Positions 5,793 through 15,328 of a stretch of DNA of 41,133 nucleotides are shown here, piece after piece (position 1 is the stretch's first letter; each line of letters starts with the position of its first letter). A model generated the notes under the pieces. It had not been told where the DNA came from, ran no database searches, and saw nothing but the letters and a program-made list of their open reading frames with translations. The position numbers and the translations under genes are program-made. Source of the stretch: Clostridiales bacterium UBA1775 (GTDB lineage: Bacteria > Bacillota > Clostridia > Monoglobales > Firm-18); the NCBI GenBank assembly GCA_002314595.1, contig DCGP01000006.1:20692-61824 (forward strand), in the 5' to 3' direction.

Positions 5793-7859
5793 ATGGACAT
5801 TTACGTGAAGTTAATAAGCTCTTTAATTTTACCGATTGTGGTATCTATATTATTTTATTTTTTAGAAAAGAAGACTAAGTTTAGCAACTTAACTAAATGG
5901 GCAAAGCAAATAATTATTGGTATTGCCTTTGGTGGAGTTGCTGTATTCGGCACAGAATTTGGGGCTCAAATTAACGGGGCAACAGTTAATGTTCGTGATG
6001 CAGGCCCAATGTGTGCAGGCTTGTTATTTGGTGCTCCCGCAGGTATTATTGCCGGTGTAATCGGTGGTGTAGAACGTTGGTTTGCAGCATATTGGGGTGC
6101 CGGCGCATACTCACAGGTGGCTTGCTCTGTATCAACTATCCTTGCCGGTATTTATGCAGGTCTTTTGCGTAAGTATATGTTTGATGACAAGCGTCCGTCA
6201 TGGGCATTTGGCTTTGCAACTGCGGCAGTTATGGAAACTCTTCATCTGTTAATACTATTCCTAACTCATCTTTCAGACTCTGTTCGTGCATACGAAATTG
6301 TAAAAATTGTTACAGGCCCAATGGTTTTGTATAATGGTATTGCAGTTTCAGTGCCTATTTTAATTATTACATTTTTAGGAAAAGGCAAAAATATTGGGGA
6401 AAAGAAAATCAAAAATATTGCTCAAAAGGTTCAGGCTCGTATGCTTATATGCGTAGTTTTAGCATATTTGGTAACAACCTCGTTTGTATATATGCTTCAA
6501 ACAGGAACAGCTCAGACAGATGCACAAAAATCTATGGAACTAAATATCGCCGATGTAAAGACTGAAATCGCCTTAGCAGGCATAAACAGAATTGCTAATT
6601 TAACATATAATCGCCATATTGGTGAGGACGGTTATGTTTTGATTGCAAATATTGGTGGTGGTATACTTAGCAAACCGTCAAAGGTTAAGGCAGATTCGCT
6701 AATTGATATGAATATAAATATTTATACCAGCGATGTTAAGGAAATGGAAATGACGGAAATAAAAATAGACGGTGTCGAATATTTTTGGGAATATAGCAAG
6801 CTTGGCAACTATTACATAATTGCATTTATTCCGGAAGCGTCAGTTTTCAAATCTCGTGATGACGCAGTTTATATTAACTCGTTTATGGAAATATTGGTAT
6901 TTGCGGCACTGTTTGCACTTATTTATTTCCTAATTAAACGATTGGTTGTAGATAATATTCGTTCGGTAAATGCCGACCTTGAAAAGATTATAGGTGGAGA
7001 TTTACAGGTTACGGTAGATGTTCGTACAAGTTCCGAATTTTCATCACTTTCCGATGACATTAACTCCACAGTTACAACTCTTAACAGATATATTGAAGAG
7101 GCAGCTGCTCGAATTGATGCAGAACTACAATTTGCTAAAAATATTCAGGCATCAGCTTTGCCTTCAATTTTCCCGGCATATCCAAACGCTTCACAGTTTG
7201 ATATTTATGCAACAATGGACACAGCCAAGGAAGTCGGTGGCGATTTCTATGATTTCTATATGCTTGGAGATAACAAAATAATAATACTAATGGCAGATGT
7301 ATCAGGCAAAGGAATTCCTGCGGCAATGTTTATGATGCGTGCAAAGACAATGATTAAAACTCTTGCAGAGGAAGGGTTGCCGGCAGATGAAATCTTTACG
7401 CAAGCAAATGACAAGCTATGTGAGGGTAACGATGCAGGTATGTTTGTAACGGCTTGGATTGGTATTTTAGATATTAAAACAGGACATATGACCTATGCGA
7501 ATGCGGGCCACAATCCACCACTTATTTACAACAGCGCAGAGGATAAGTATTCATACTTAACTTGCAAGGCAGGTTTTGTCCTTGCAGGTATGGAGGGTGT
7601 AAAATACAAACTTCAAGAGCTTGACCTTGTACCAAGTGATAAAATTTACTTATATACAGATGGTGTAACAGAAGCAACCGATAGTAACAACGAGCTTTAT
7701 GGCGAGGACAGACTTCTTAACTTCTTGAACGCAAATACCAAATTGGAGGCTAAGGATACTTTAGAACAGATTAAGGCTGATGTTGATAAATTTGTTGGTG
7801 ATGCAGAACAATTTGACGATATCACAATGCTTATGCTAAAATATTTTGGCGATAAATAG
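5793..7859 (+). CDS. 5TM-LYT sensor with PP2C-type (SpoIIE/RsbU) phosphatase output
   Basis: This is a 688-residue membrane receptor. Residues 1 to about 200 are a 5TMR-LYT module, the membrane sensor of LytS/BtsS-type kinases, with the motif VNVRDAGPMCAGLLFGAPAG. A second membrane helix (about 215-235), an extracytoplasmic sensing region of about 125 residues and another helix (about 365-385) follow. Then come a HAMP-like linker and coiled coil, and a SpoIIE-family phosphatase domain from about 450. Metal-binding motifs GGDFYDF (about 481), ADVSGKG and FDDITML near the end are intact. Such enzymes dephosphorylate anti-anti-sigma (STAS) proteins, but no STAS or anti-sigma kinase gene is adjacent. 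The gene precedes cstA by 12 bases. It is not sporulation SpoIIE, whose ten-helix N-terminus is absent. Confidence 0.85.
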   Translation: MDIYVKLISSLILPIVVSILFYFLEKKTKFSNLTKWAKQIIIGIAFGGVAVFGTEFGAQINGATVNVRDAGPMCAGLLFGAPAGIIAGVIGGVERWFAAYWGAGAYSQVACSVSTILAGIYAGLLRKYMFDDKRPSWAFGFATAAVMETLHLLILFLTHLSDSVRAYEIVKIVTGPMVLYNGIAVSVPILIITFLGKGKNIGEKKIKNIAQKVQARMLICVVLAYLVTTSFVYMLQTGTAQTDAQKSMELNIADVKTEIALAGINRIANLTYNRHIGEDGYVLIANIGGGILSKPSKVKADSLIDMNINIYTSDVKEMEMTEIKIDGVEYFWEYSKLGNYYIIAFIPEASVFKSRDDAVYINSFMEILVFAALFALIYFLIKRLVVDNIRSVNADLEKIIGGDLQVTVDVRTSSEFSSLSDDINSTVTTLNRYIEEAAARIDAELQFAKNIQASALPSIFPAYPNASQFDIYATMDTAKEVGGDFYDFYMLGDNKIIILMADVSGKGIPAAMFMMRAKTMIKTLAEEGLPADEIFTQANDKLCEGNDAGMFVTAWIGILDIKTGHMTYANAGHNPPLIYNSAEDKYSYLTCKAGFVLAGMEGVKYKLQELDLVPSDKIYLYTDGVTEATDSNNELYGEDRLLNFLNANTKLEAKDTLEQIKADVDKFVGDAEQFDDITMLMLKYFGDK

Positions 7860-7871
7860 CGAGGGGATAAT

Positions 7872-9308
7872 TTGATTACATTTATTATATGCGTATTAGC
7901 TTTGATTTTTGGATACATATTTTACGGCAAATATATTGACCGTGTATTTGGCTCTTCGGCAGACAATATTACCCCGGCAGTAAAAATAAATGACGGTGTA
8001 GACTATGTTGTTATGAAGCCTTGGAAGTTATTCCTTGTCCAGCTTTTGAACATAGCAGGCTTAGGGCCTATATTTGGGGCGTTAAACGGTGCATTGTTTG
8101 GGCCGATAGCATACGTTTGGATTGTACTTGGTGCAATTTTTGCCGGTGCAGTTCACGACTATATGTCCGGTATGATTTCTATGCGCCATAATGGTATGAG
8201 TGTAGCAGAAATTTCAGGAGAATATCTTGGCGACGGCGTTAGAAAAGTAATGAGATTGTTTTCAATATTTTTGCTTATTATGTTTGGTGTTGTATTTTCC
8301 AAAGGCCCGGCAGGGCTAATTGCTCTATTAACACCTGAAAAATACGGGGAAACATTTTGGTTTGTAATTATTGTAGCATATTATTTTATTGCAACATTTG
8401 TTCCGGTGGATAAGGTAATAGGCAGAATTTATCCTATATTTGGTATATGCCTAATAGCTATGGCGCTTGGGGTTGGCAGTGTGATAATGTTTAGTGGCAA
8501 ATACCAAATGCCTGAACTCTGGAACAATTTTACCAATGTTCATCCAAATAATTTATCGGTTTGGCCATTCTTGTTTGTAACAATTACATGTGGGGCAATT
8601 TCAGGCTTTCACTCAACACAATCTCCCATGATAGCAAGGTGCTGTGCCAGTGAAAAGCAAGGGCATAAAGCGTTCTACGGTGCTATGATTGCCGAGTCAA
8701 TTATTGCACTTGTATGGGCGGCAGCAGGGGTTTCATTTTATGAAAATTCTCAAGCGCTTCTGCAAGCAGGTGGAGGAGTTAATACTGTTGTGTATGAAAT
8801 TTGTACATCTACAATGGGCAAAATCGGTGGTATTATTGCTATGCTTGGTGTTATTGTATGTCCTATTACATCAGGGGATACTTCATACCGTTCTGCAAGG
8901 CTTTCTGTTGCAGATTGGTTGAAATTTGACCAAAAGGATTGGAAAAAACGCCTTTTACTAACTGTAATAATTTTGGGTATAGGCGTTGCAATATCATTAT
9001 TAGATTATTCAGTTGTTTGGAGATACGCTCAATGGATTAACCAATTTATAGCAATGATTGTGCTGTGGACAGGTGCTATGTATTTGGTTAAAAACAAGAA
9101 AAATCACTTTATATGCTCCGTTCCGGCAACATTTATTACAGCAATGTTTTTCACATACTTTGTGCAATCACCGGAATGTTTAGGTGCGTTAATCGGCAAT
9201 TTATTAGGTTCATATTTACCAATTGTATCAATTACATTTGGTTTGATTATAACATCTGTTATCTGCATTTTATTTGCAATAAAGTGTAAAAAGCAAAAAG
9301 AATTTTAA
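7872..9308 (+). CDS. cstA: CstA-family carbon-starvation/pyruvate carrier
   Basis: This is a 478-residue polytopic protein with over a dozen hydrophobic segments. Family hallmarks are the N-terminal GYIFYGKYIDRVFG, then NIAGLGPIFGALNGALFGP, HDYMSGMISMRHNGMS, GFHSTQSPMIARC and ITSGDTSYRSARL. CstA proteins import peptides or pyruvate on carbon limitation; E. coli BtsT, a family member, is a pyruvate/proton symporter. Start is TTG 7872, with GAGGGGAT nearby, and the initiator gives MITFIICVLA. It shares a transcript with the 5TM-LYT phosphatase just upstream, which suggests the phosphatase senses the same substrate. At 478 residues it is shorter than E. coli CstA (about 700) and resembles the short clostridial form. 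Confidence 0.87.
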   Translation: MITFIICVLALIFGYIFYGKYIDRVFGSSADNITPAVKINDGVDYVVMKPWKLFLVQLLNIAGLGPIFGALNGALFGPIAYVWIVLGAIFAGAVHDYMSGMISMRHNGMSVAEISGEYLGDGVRKVMRLFSIFLLIMFGVVFSKGPAGLIALLTPEKYGETFWFVIIVAYYFIATFVPVDKVIGRIYPIFGICLIAMALGVGSVIMFSGKYQMPELWNNFTNVHPNNLSVWPFLFVTITCGAISGFHSTQSPMIARCCASEKQGHKAFYGAMIAESIIALVWAAAGVSFYENSQALLQAGGGVNTVVYEICTSTMGKIGGIIAMLGVIVCPITSGDTSYRSARLSVADWLKFDQKDWKKRLLLTVIILGIGVAISLLDYSVVWRYAQWINQFIAMIVLWTGAMYLVKNKKNHFICSVPATFITAMFFTYFVQSPECLGALIGNLLGSYLPIVSITFGLIITSVICILFAIKCKKQKEF

Positions 9309-9311
9309 TCA

Positions 9312-9344
9312 AAAAGGGGTAAAGTTAATCTTTATCCCTTTTGT
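9312..9344 (+). terminator. Intrinsic terminator after cstA
   Basis: AAAAGGGGTAAAG pairs with CTTTATCCCTTTT (one G-T pair) across TTAAT. The T tract is short. Confidence 0.75.
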
Positions 9345-9378
9345 ATAATATAAAATAATAATAGGAACTATTACTGAT

Positions 9379-10053
9379 ATGAAGTATAATAAAATAAAAA
9401 AGGGACAATTTATATGTAGACCCAACAGATTTATAGCACAAGTGAATATTGACGGCAAGGAAGAAACCTGTCATGTTAAAAATACAGGTAGGTGCAAGGA
9501 ACTTTTAACAGAAAATGCAACAGTTATTTTAGAGGAAAGCGACAACCCAAACAGAAGAACCAAATATGACCTTGTGGCAGTATATAAAGGTGATTTGCTA
9601 ATAAATATGGACAGCCAAGCACCTAACAAAGTCTTTTATGAGTGGGCAAAATCTTACTTTAAAAATATTACACTTATCAAGCCTGAATGCAAGTATAAAA
9701 ATTCACGTTTTGACTTTTATATAGAGGCAGATAACAAAAAGATTTTTGCAGAGATTAAAGGAGTTACATTAGAAAAAGATGGTGTATTGATGTTTCCCGA
9801 TGCACCTACCGAAAGGGGCATAAAGCATTTAAACGAGCTTGTAGACTGTGTTAAAAACGGATACGAAGGATATATATTTTTTGTAATACAAATGGACAGA
9901 GCAAAATATTTTACGCCTAATGTTGCTACTCATAAACAGTTTGCAGATGCACTTAAAAACGCACATAAAAATGGAGTTAAAATAGTTGCAGTTAATTGCA
10001 TTGTAACGGAAAATGAACTAAAAATAAATGATTTTGTTGAAGTAAGATTATAA
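9379..10053 (+). CDS. sfsA: SfsA family nucleic-acid-binding protein/nuclease
   Basis: This is a 224-residue protein, close to the family length of about 230. It has the N-terminal OB-like part (FICRPNRFIAQVNIDG, HVKNTGRCKELL) and the nuclease-like core with SRFDFYIE, EIKGVTLEKDGVLMFPDAPTERG and KHLNEL. These hold the conserved Asp, Glu and Lys of a PD-(D/E)xK-type site. E. coli SfsA was first linked to maltose use and binds DNA; the biological role is uncertain. ATG 9379 has only a weak AGGAA upstream. The next gene starts 19 bases after the stop, so sfsA may be co-transcribed with the polymerase pair. Confidence 0.88.
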   Translation: MKYNKIKKGQFICRPNRFIAQVNIDGKEETCHVKNTGRCKELLTENATVILEESDNPNRRTKYDLVAVYKGDLLINMDSQAPNKVFYEWAKSYFKNITLIKPECKYKNSRFDFYIEADNKKIFAEIKGVTLEKDGVLMFPDAPTERGIKHLNELVDCVKNGYEGYIFFVIQMDRAKYFTPNVATHKQFADALKNAHKNGVKIVAVNCIVTENELKINDFVEVRL

Positions 10054-10072
10054 AACAAAAGGAGCTGAGGGT

Positions 10073-11593
10073 ATGGAAAAAGTATATATAGCAATAGATT
10101 TAAAGAGCTTCTATGCCTCAGTTGAGTGTGTAGAAAGGGGACTTGACCCACTAAACACAAACCTTGTTGTAGCAGATGCAAGCCGTACGCCAAAGACTAT
10201 TTGTCTTGCAGTTTCCCCCTCCTTAAAGGAGCAGGGTGTTCCCGGCAGACCTCGACTTTTTGAGGTTATAAAAAAGGTTGAGGATATTAACAGGGGAAGA
10301 AGATACAAAATAAATGGTCGGGATTTTACAGGGGAGTCCTATGTTGCGTCAGAGCTTGAAAGGGATAAAAATTTGGAACTTTCATATATTACAGCAACTC
10401 CAAGAATGGCACTTTATACCAAGTACAGTACAGATATTTACGCAATATATTTAAAGTATGTGGCACCTGAGGATATTTTTGTATATTCTATTGACGAGGT
10501 GTTTATAGATGCAACCAAATACCTTGATTTATATAAAATGACTGCAAAAGAGCTTGTAATGGCAATGATAACCGACGTGCTGGAAAATACAGGAATTACG
10601 GCAACGGCAGGCATTGGCACAAATATGTATTTGTGCAAAATTGCAATGGATATAAAGGCTAAAAAGATGAAGCCTGACGAAAATGGCGTGCGTATGGCAT
10701 ATCTTGATGAAGCGCTGTATCGTAAGGAAATGTGGGAACACCGGCCAATAACGGACTTTTGGATGGTAGGTAAAGGCTATGCTTCAAAATTAGAAAAGAA
10801 CGGAATGTATACAATGGGAGACATTGCATTATGTTCAGTTGGCAAAAAGCATCATCGTAAAAATGAAGATTTGTTATATAAATTGTTTGGAGTAAATGCA
10901 GAGCTTTTAATAGACCACGCATGGGGTTGGGAGCCTTGTACAATGGAAGATGTAAAGGCGTACAGACCAAATAACACAAGTTTAAGCTCAGGACAGGTTT
11001 TGCAACACCCGTACACCTGCCAAAAGGCAAAGCTGATTTTAAAGGAAATGACAGAGCTTTTAACCTTAGACCTTGCAGACAATGATGTGGTTACAAATCA
11101 AATAGTTGTAACGATAGGCTATGATATGGAAAACTTAAACGACCATACCATAAGGCAAAATTACAAGGGTGAAATTACAAAGGATTTCTATGGCAGGGAA
11201 GTCCCAAAACACGCCCACGGCACTGCAAATCTTGAATTTTATACATCGTCAACTAAAACAATAATTGATGCAACAATGGCACTTTTTGACCGTATAATTG
11301 ACGAAAATCTGTTTGTAAGGCGTATAAACGTTACAGCGTGCAAGCTGTTGCCTGAATCAGTTGCTCAAAGCCAAAAGCCTTATCAACAGCTTGATTTGTT
11401 TACAGATTATAATAAAATGATAAAGGAAAAGGAAGAGCAGGCAGAAAAGTTAAGAAAGGAAAAAGACATTCAAAAGGCAATTTTAAAAATCAAGAAAAAA
11501 TTTGGCAAAAATGCAATTTTAAAGGGAATGAATCTTGAAGAGGACGCAATGACGATAAAGAGAAACAACCAAATAGGAGGGCATAAGGCATGA
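10073..11593 (+). CDS. Y-family (UvrX/UmuC-like) translesion DNA polymerase
   Basis: This is a 506-residue protein. The catalytic palm is intact: Asp9 in YIAIDLKSFYASVE, and Asp141-Glu142 in YSIDEVFID. A helix-hairpin-helix region (about 225-260) and a little-finger domain (about 310-420) follow. A beta-clamp-binding motif QQLDLF lies at residues 438-443, with a lysine-rich coiled tail after it. Y-family enzymes copy past damaged bases with low fidelity. The pairing with a YolD-like gene is the UvrX/YqjW pattern of Bacillota, often on plasmids or phages but also chromosomal. It overlaps the next gene by 4 bases (ATGA). No LexA/SOS operator was found within the 80 bases upstream of sfsA or of this gene. 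Confidence 0.9.
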   Translation: MEKVYIAIDLKSFYASVECVERGLDPLNTNLVVADASRTPKTICLAVSPSLKEQGVPGRPRLFEVIKKVEDINRGRRYKINGRDFTGESYVASELERDKNLELSYITATPRMALYTKYSTDIYAIYLKYVAPEDIFVYSIDEVFIDATKYLDLYKMTAKELVMAMITDVLENTGITATAGIGTNMYLCKIAMDIKAKKMKPDENGVRMAYLDEALYRKEMWEHRPITDFWMVGKGYASKLEKNGMYTMGDIALCSVGKKHHRKNEDLLYKLFGVNAELLIDHAWGWEPCTMEDVKAYRPNNTSLSSGQVLQHPYTCQKAKLILKEMTELLTLDLADNDVVTNQIVVTIGYDMENLNDHTIRQNYKGEITKDFYGREVPKHAHGTANLEFYTSSTKTIIDATMALFDRIIDENLFVRRINVTACKLLPESVAQSQKPYQQLDLFTDYNKMIKEKEEQAEKLRKEKDIQKAILKIKKKFGKNAILKGMNLEEDAMTIKRNNQIGGHKA

Positions 11594-12006
11594 GCAAATA
11601 TGATGAAATTATTAACCTTTCACACCATAGGTCCTCCACACATCCTCCTATGCCAAGGTCAAATCGTGCAGCACAGTTTGCACCATTTGCAGCACTGACA
11701 GGGTATTATTCGGCAGTTGAGGAAACAGGTCGGTTGACCGAAGCAAAAATCGAGCTTGACGACTACACTATGGAAACATTAAATCGCAAAACTCAATTTA
11801 TTAAGGAAAGTATTGCAGAACGTCCTCTTATAACAGTTACCTATTTTGTGCCGGACAAACGTAAATCAGGTGGAAAATATGTGAATTTTTCAGGAAACAT
11901 CAGGCTTATAGACGAGGTAAATCGAGAATTTGTGTTTGATGACGGTACAAAGATAAAGATAGAAAATATTATAGATATAAATGCAGAAGGCTTGAACATA
12001 GTTTAG
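11590..12006 (+). CDS. YolD-like protein, partner of the Y-family polymerase
   Basis: This is a 138-residue protein, translationally coupled to the polymerase by an ATGA overlap. The N-terminal half carries the clostridial YolD-like signature SSTHPPMPRSNRAAQFAPFAAL followed by GRLTEAKIELDD. The C-terminal half forms a small beta domain (VTYFVPDKR, GNIRLIDEVNREFVFDDGTKI). In Bacillota YolD-like proteins are encoded beside UvrX-type polymerases and are thought to be functional partners, like UmuD to UmuC but unrelated to it. The terminator stem begins inside its last codons. Confidence 0.85.
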   Translation: MSKYDEIINLSHHRSSTHPPMPRSNRAAQFAPFAALTGYYSAVEETGRLTEAKIELDDYTMETLNRKTQFIKESIAERPLITVTYFVPDKRKSGGKYVNFSGNIRLIDEVNREFVFDDGTKIKIENIIDINAEGLNIV

Positions 12007-12024
12007 TATGTCCAAGCCTTTTCT
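11987..12024. terminator. Bidirectional terminator between convergent units
   Basis: AAGGCTTGAACATA (11987-12000) pairs with TATGTCCAAGCCTT (12007-12020). T runs lie on the plus side, with A-rich sequence on the other. It overlaps the 3' end of the YolD-like gene and abuts the stop of the convergent ECF S component. Confidence 0.75.
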
Positions 12025-12913
12025 ATATCTCATATTTGGTTTTAATTCTGTCGATTTTTTCACATATTGGTATAGCAGTAAACCATAGGAAAAATACAGT
12101 TGATATACCGTGAACCACATCTAACGGAAATCCCATAACAAAGGAAGAAATAATTATTTCAAAAGATGGATATGGTTGCCACATCAGTACGGAAGCAGGG
12201 TTCATAATGCCGCCATATATTATTATTGTGGCTAAAAATCCAAAAACACAAAGGTTGATTTTGGACTTTCTTACAATTCCAAATTTATAAAAAACGCCTG
12301 CTATAAAACCGACTATACCAAAGCAAAACATCTGCCAAGGGGTCCAAGGCCCTTGTCCAAAGTAAAAATTACTTACAAGTCCGGTAATTGCACCAACTAA
12401 AAATCCGGCTTCTTCATCTAAGCATATTCCGGAAATTATTACAAGTGCCAAAACAGGCTTAAACTGTGGTAAAAATGAAAATGCCGTACGCCCTGCTATT
12501 GCAATAGCACACATAATACTAATTATTACCAATCTGTTTGCACTTGGTTTTTTCTTTTCAAACTTAACTGTTATAGGCACAAAAATTTCAGCAATTACAA
12601 GCAAGCTTATTAAATAATATCTACTGTCTTTAAGTAAATAAATGCCCAAAAGAATTGTGATTGGTATTGCAAACACAACAATAATTGTTGAAAAAGTTTG
12701 ATGCTTTGACCATTTTTTTATGCTGTCGTCTTTTAACCTTTTGTTTTTGTCTTTCCATATTACGCCTATTGAAATTGCTAACGATAAAATTCCAAGGCTT
12801 TGTAACAGATATAACATTAAATCCTCAAAATTTCTACATAGCCAAAATTCTATGTAAATAAACAGAGAAAAAAACAACAAACTAATAATAGTTCTTATTA
12901 CTTTATTTTTCAT
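12023..12913 (-). CDS. ECF transporter S component, probable cobalamin/corrinoid binder
   Basis: This is a 296-residue membrane protein. The N-terminal part (about 1-110) has three or four extra helices. The C-terminal 180 residues look like an ECF substrate-binding S component, with AIAGRTAFSFLPQFKP, GLVSNFYFGQGPWTPWQMFCFG and FPLDVVHGISTVFFL. It is the third gene of an operon with EcfT and a fused EcfA pair (11-base overlap). Because the operon follows a cobalamin riboswitch, a corrinoid is the likely substrate; sequence alone does not prove it. ATG 12913 follows AGGAGC. Confidence 0.8.
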   Translation of the reverse strand: MKNKVIRTIISLLFFSLFIYIEFWLCRNFEDLMLYLLQSLGILSLAISIGVIWKDKNKRLKDDSIKKWSKHQTFSTIIVVFAIPITILLGIYLLKDSRYYLISLLVIAEIFVPITVKFEKKKPSANRLVIISIMCAIAIAGRTAFSFLPQFKPVLALVIISGICLDEEAGFLVGAITGLVSNFYFGQGPWTPWQMFCFGIVGFIAGVFYKFGIVRKSKINLCVFGFLATIIIYGGIMNPASVLMWQPYPSFEIIISSFVMGFPLDVVHGISTVFFLWFTAIPICEKIDRIKTKYEI

Positions 12914-14498
12914 TTTTCTTATGCTCCTTTATTTCTTTTATCAATTCGGTGTCTAAAACGACATTTGAAATTATGCCTTTTGTTAATTTGTGTGCAGATG
13001 TTGTGTAAAAGCTGCTGCTTGTAAATACTTCCTTTGGCGTACCCTCTGCTACAATGCCTCCGTCAAAAAACATTCCACATCTATGTGCGTATTTGCAACA
13101 AAATTCTATATCGTGAGAAACTGCAATTACAGTAACACCACTTTTGCATAGTTCATTTATCATGTTGGCAAGCTTTACTTTAAATTTGCCCTCAAGCCCT
13201 TTTGTAGGCTCGTCTAAAAGTAAAATATCCGGTTTTCCAAGTAATGTTATACCCAGCGCCAGCCTTTGCTGTTCTCCACCGGATAGGTCATATGGGTGGC
13301 GGGCAAGCAAGTGCCTTATTTCACAAAAATCAATAATTTCATCAACATTTTCCGAAACACTTTTTAAACATTCCAAAACAGTTTTTTTGGTAAATAATAT
13401 TTCAGGATACTGTGGAAGCATTGCAATTTTGCACCTACATTTAACCTTACCTCTGTATTGCTTTTCAAGCCCAAATATTACAGAAAGCGCTGTTGTTTTA
13501 CCTGCTCCATTGCCACCTACTATTCCGTAAAATTCACCTTTGTTTACTTTAAAGGTTAAACCTTTTAAAATATCATCACTGTTTTTTTCATATCTAAACC
13601 ATATATTTTTGCATTCAAGAATAGTTTGACTGTTCGTACTATTCAATTCTTGATTTACAAAATCAGTAATAATTCCTAATTTGCTTAACCAACTTCTGCC
13701 CTCTTTTACGGTTATGGGACATTTACCTTTGCTATCAGTTTCAAAAAACACCTTCATTGGTGTAGGCATTGATTCAAACATAGGGTTTTTACCTTCAAAC
13801 AGAATTTTACAAACCTCAAAGGGCTTGTCGTTTGCGATTACTTTGCCATTCTCCAAAACGATAATTCTATCTGCAATAGGCACAACCTCTTCCAATCGAT
13901 GCTCGGAAAGAATAACGGTAGTACCAAATTCTGTATTTATTTCCTTTAAATGATTTAAAAATTCTTTGGAACTTATAGGGTCTAACATACATGTTGGCTC
14001 GTCCAAAATCAGTATTTTAGGGTCTGTAATCATAACAGATGCCAAATTTACCAACTGCTTTTGACCACCTGAAAGTGTGTAGGTTTTAGAATCCATTAGG
14101 TTTTGTATCCCAAAATATGTAGCAATTTCGGCAATTTTGGACTTGGCAATAGTTTGGTTTATTCCAAAGTTTTCAAGGGCAAATGTAAGCTCGTGCCATA
14201 CATCATCACAGACCATTTGACTTTCCGGATTTTGCAAAACAAAACCGATTTTTTGTGCTTGTTCTGTGTTTGACATCTTATTTATGTCCATACCGTCAAA
14301 TAATATTTCACCTCTTGTTTCGCCCTTTGGAGCAATTATTGGCTTCAACTTTCGGAGTAGCGTGGATTTACCACTGCCCGACATACCACAAACAACCACA
14401 AACTCCCCATCGTTAATGGTAAGGCTAATGTTATCAAGTGCCCTTGATGTTTGATTAGGATATGCAAATGTCAGATTTTTGACCGTAATCTTTTCCAC
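12903..14498 (-). CDS. ECF transporter ATPase with two fused ABC domains (EcfA-EcfA')
   Basis: This is a 531-residue protein with two complete ABC ATPases in tandem. The first has Walker A GMSGSGKST near residue 38, signature LSGGQKQLV, Walker B LILDEPT and the switch His in SEHRLEE. The second has GGNGAGKTT, LSGGEQQRL, LLLDEPT and VSHD. Most ECF modules use separate EcfA and EcfA' subunits; here one chain supplies both sites. It powers uptake by the neighbouring S and T components at the membrane. The start is GTG 14498 after GGAGGT, overlapping the 3' end of ecfT by 28 bases. Both active sites look intact. Confidence 0.92.
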   Translation of the reverse strand: MEKITVKNLTFAYPNQTSRALDNISLTINDGEFVVVCGMSGSGKSTLLRKLKPIIAPKGETRGEILFDGMDINKMSNTEQAQKIGFVLQNPESQMVCDDVWHELTFALENFGINQTIAKSKIAEIATYFGIQNLMDSKTYTLSGGQKQLVNLASVMITDPKILILDEPTCMLDPISSKEFLNHLKEINTEFGTTVILSEHRLEEVVPIADRIIVLENGKVIANDKPFEVCKILFEGKNPMFESMPTPMKVFFETDSKGKCPITVKEGRSWLSKLGIITDFVNQELNSTNSQTILECKNIWFRYEKNSDDILKGLTFKVNKGEFYGIVGGNGAGKTTALSVIFGLEKQYRGKVKCRCKIAMLPQYPEILFTKKTVLECLKSVSENVDEIIDFCEIRHLLARHPYDLSGGEQQRLALGITLLGKPDILLLDEPTKGLEGKFKVKLANMINELCKSGVTVIAVSHDIEFCCKYAHRCGMFFDGGIVAEGTPKEVFTSSSFYTTSAHKLTKGIISNVVLDTELIKEIKEHKKNEK

Positions 14499-15319
14499 AC
14501 CAATACCTCCTTTACTTCAATAAATATAGGCAAAACACATAGTGCAAAATATACTATATAAAAAATGTTGATTTTTAAATCAAAAACAAATTTAGGAAAA
14601 TACAAAACAGTAATTATTCCTATTTTAAACCCTGATATAACAATTCCAAAAAGCAATATAATTGATATTAAGGTAATTAAATCTCTTGTGTCAAATTTGA
14701 CTTTGTAATATGATTTTCGGTTTTTTATGCCATATCCTCTGCTTTTCATACTTGTTGAGGTGTCAACGGCGTCTTCCAAGCTCTTGGTTAATACTATTGA
14801 TATTACATCCCCAATATCTTTAAAATTCCTTTTACTGCCTGTGGCTTTATATACTTCTTTAAATTGTCTGCATAACCTTGGCACAAACCTAAAAATCATA
14901 GAAATAATAATTGCTAAGGAAGGAGCAGCCTTGCCAAATAAATATATAAATTTGTCCTCTGTGATTATTTTGTTAAAGCACATAAACCAGTTGATTATTT
15001 CACCAATCATTACAGCAGATGCAATTCCATATAGTATTGATTCCATTGTAACGGGTGTATTTGTTGGTAAATATCCTACAATTGTAATGCCTCTGTGATT
15101 TAAAATTGGGTTAATAATTATTGAAAATATCATTAAAGGAAGTACAAAGGTTAAATTTAACTTAATAGAATTTGTACTGCATAGCATAATGGAATATGCA
15201 ACAGAGCAAACCAACCCAATACCTAATAAAACAGGGTTTAGGCTAATTGTTGCAATGCCGATTACCGATATAAAATATATTAAATTAACAACAGGATGGA
15301 ATTTTGAAAATTCGTCCAT
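14471..15319 (-). CDS. ecfT: ECF transporter transmembrane component (EcfT)
   Basis: This is a 282-residue membrane protein with about five or six helices and the EcfT coupling region MIFRFVPRLCRQFKEVYKAT, then STSMKSRGYGIKNR, matching the conserved Ala/Ser-Arg-Gly coupling motifs. It joins the ATPase to the S component. ATG 15319 is chosen because GGAGGTAAT lies directly upstream. The frame is open upstream to 15436, but that stretch contains the riboswitch terminator and is leader, not protein. It is the first gene of a three-gene operon controlled by the cobalamin riboswitch. Confidence 0.88.
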   Translation of the reverse strand: MDEFSKFHPVVNLIYFISVIGIATISLNPVLLGIGLVCSVAYSIMLCSTNSIKLNLTFVLPLMIFSIIINPILNHRGITIVGYLPTNTPVTMESILYGIASAVMIGEIINWFMCFNKIITEDKFIYLFGKAAPSLAIIISMIFRFVPRLCRQFKEVYKATGSKRNFKDIGDVISIVLTKSLEDAVDTSTSMKSRGYGIKNRKSYYKVKFDTRDLITLISIILLFGIVISGFKIGIITVLYFPKFVFDLKINIFYIVYFALCVLPIFIEVKEVLVWKRLRSKI

Positions 15320-15328
15320 ATTACCTCC

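Noticed and set aside
5793..7859. Sporulation phosphatase SpoIIE
   Set aside because: The N-terminus is a 5TM-LYT sensor plus an extracytoplasmic domain, not the ten-helix SpoIIE region.
10020..10075. LexA/SOS operator before the Y-family polymerase
   Set aside because: No GAAC-N4-GTTC-type palindrome is present here or before sfsA.
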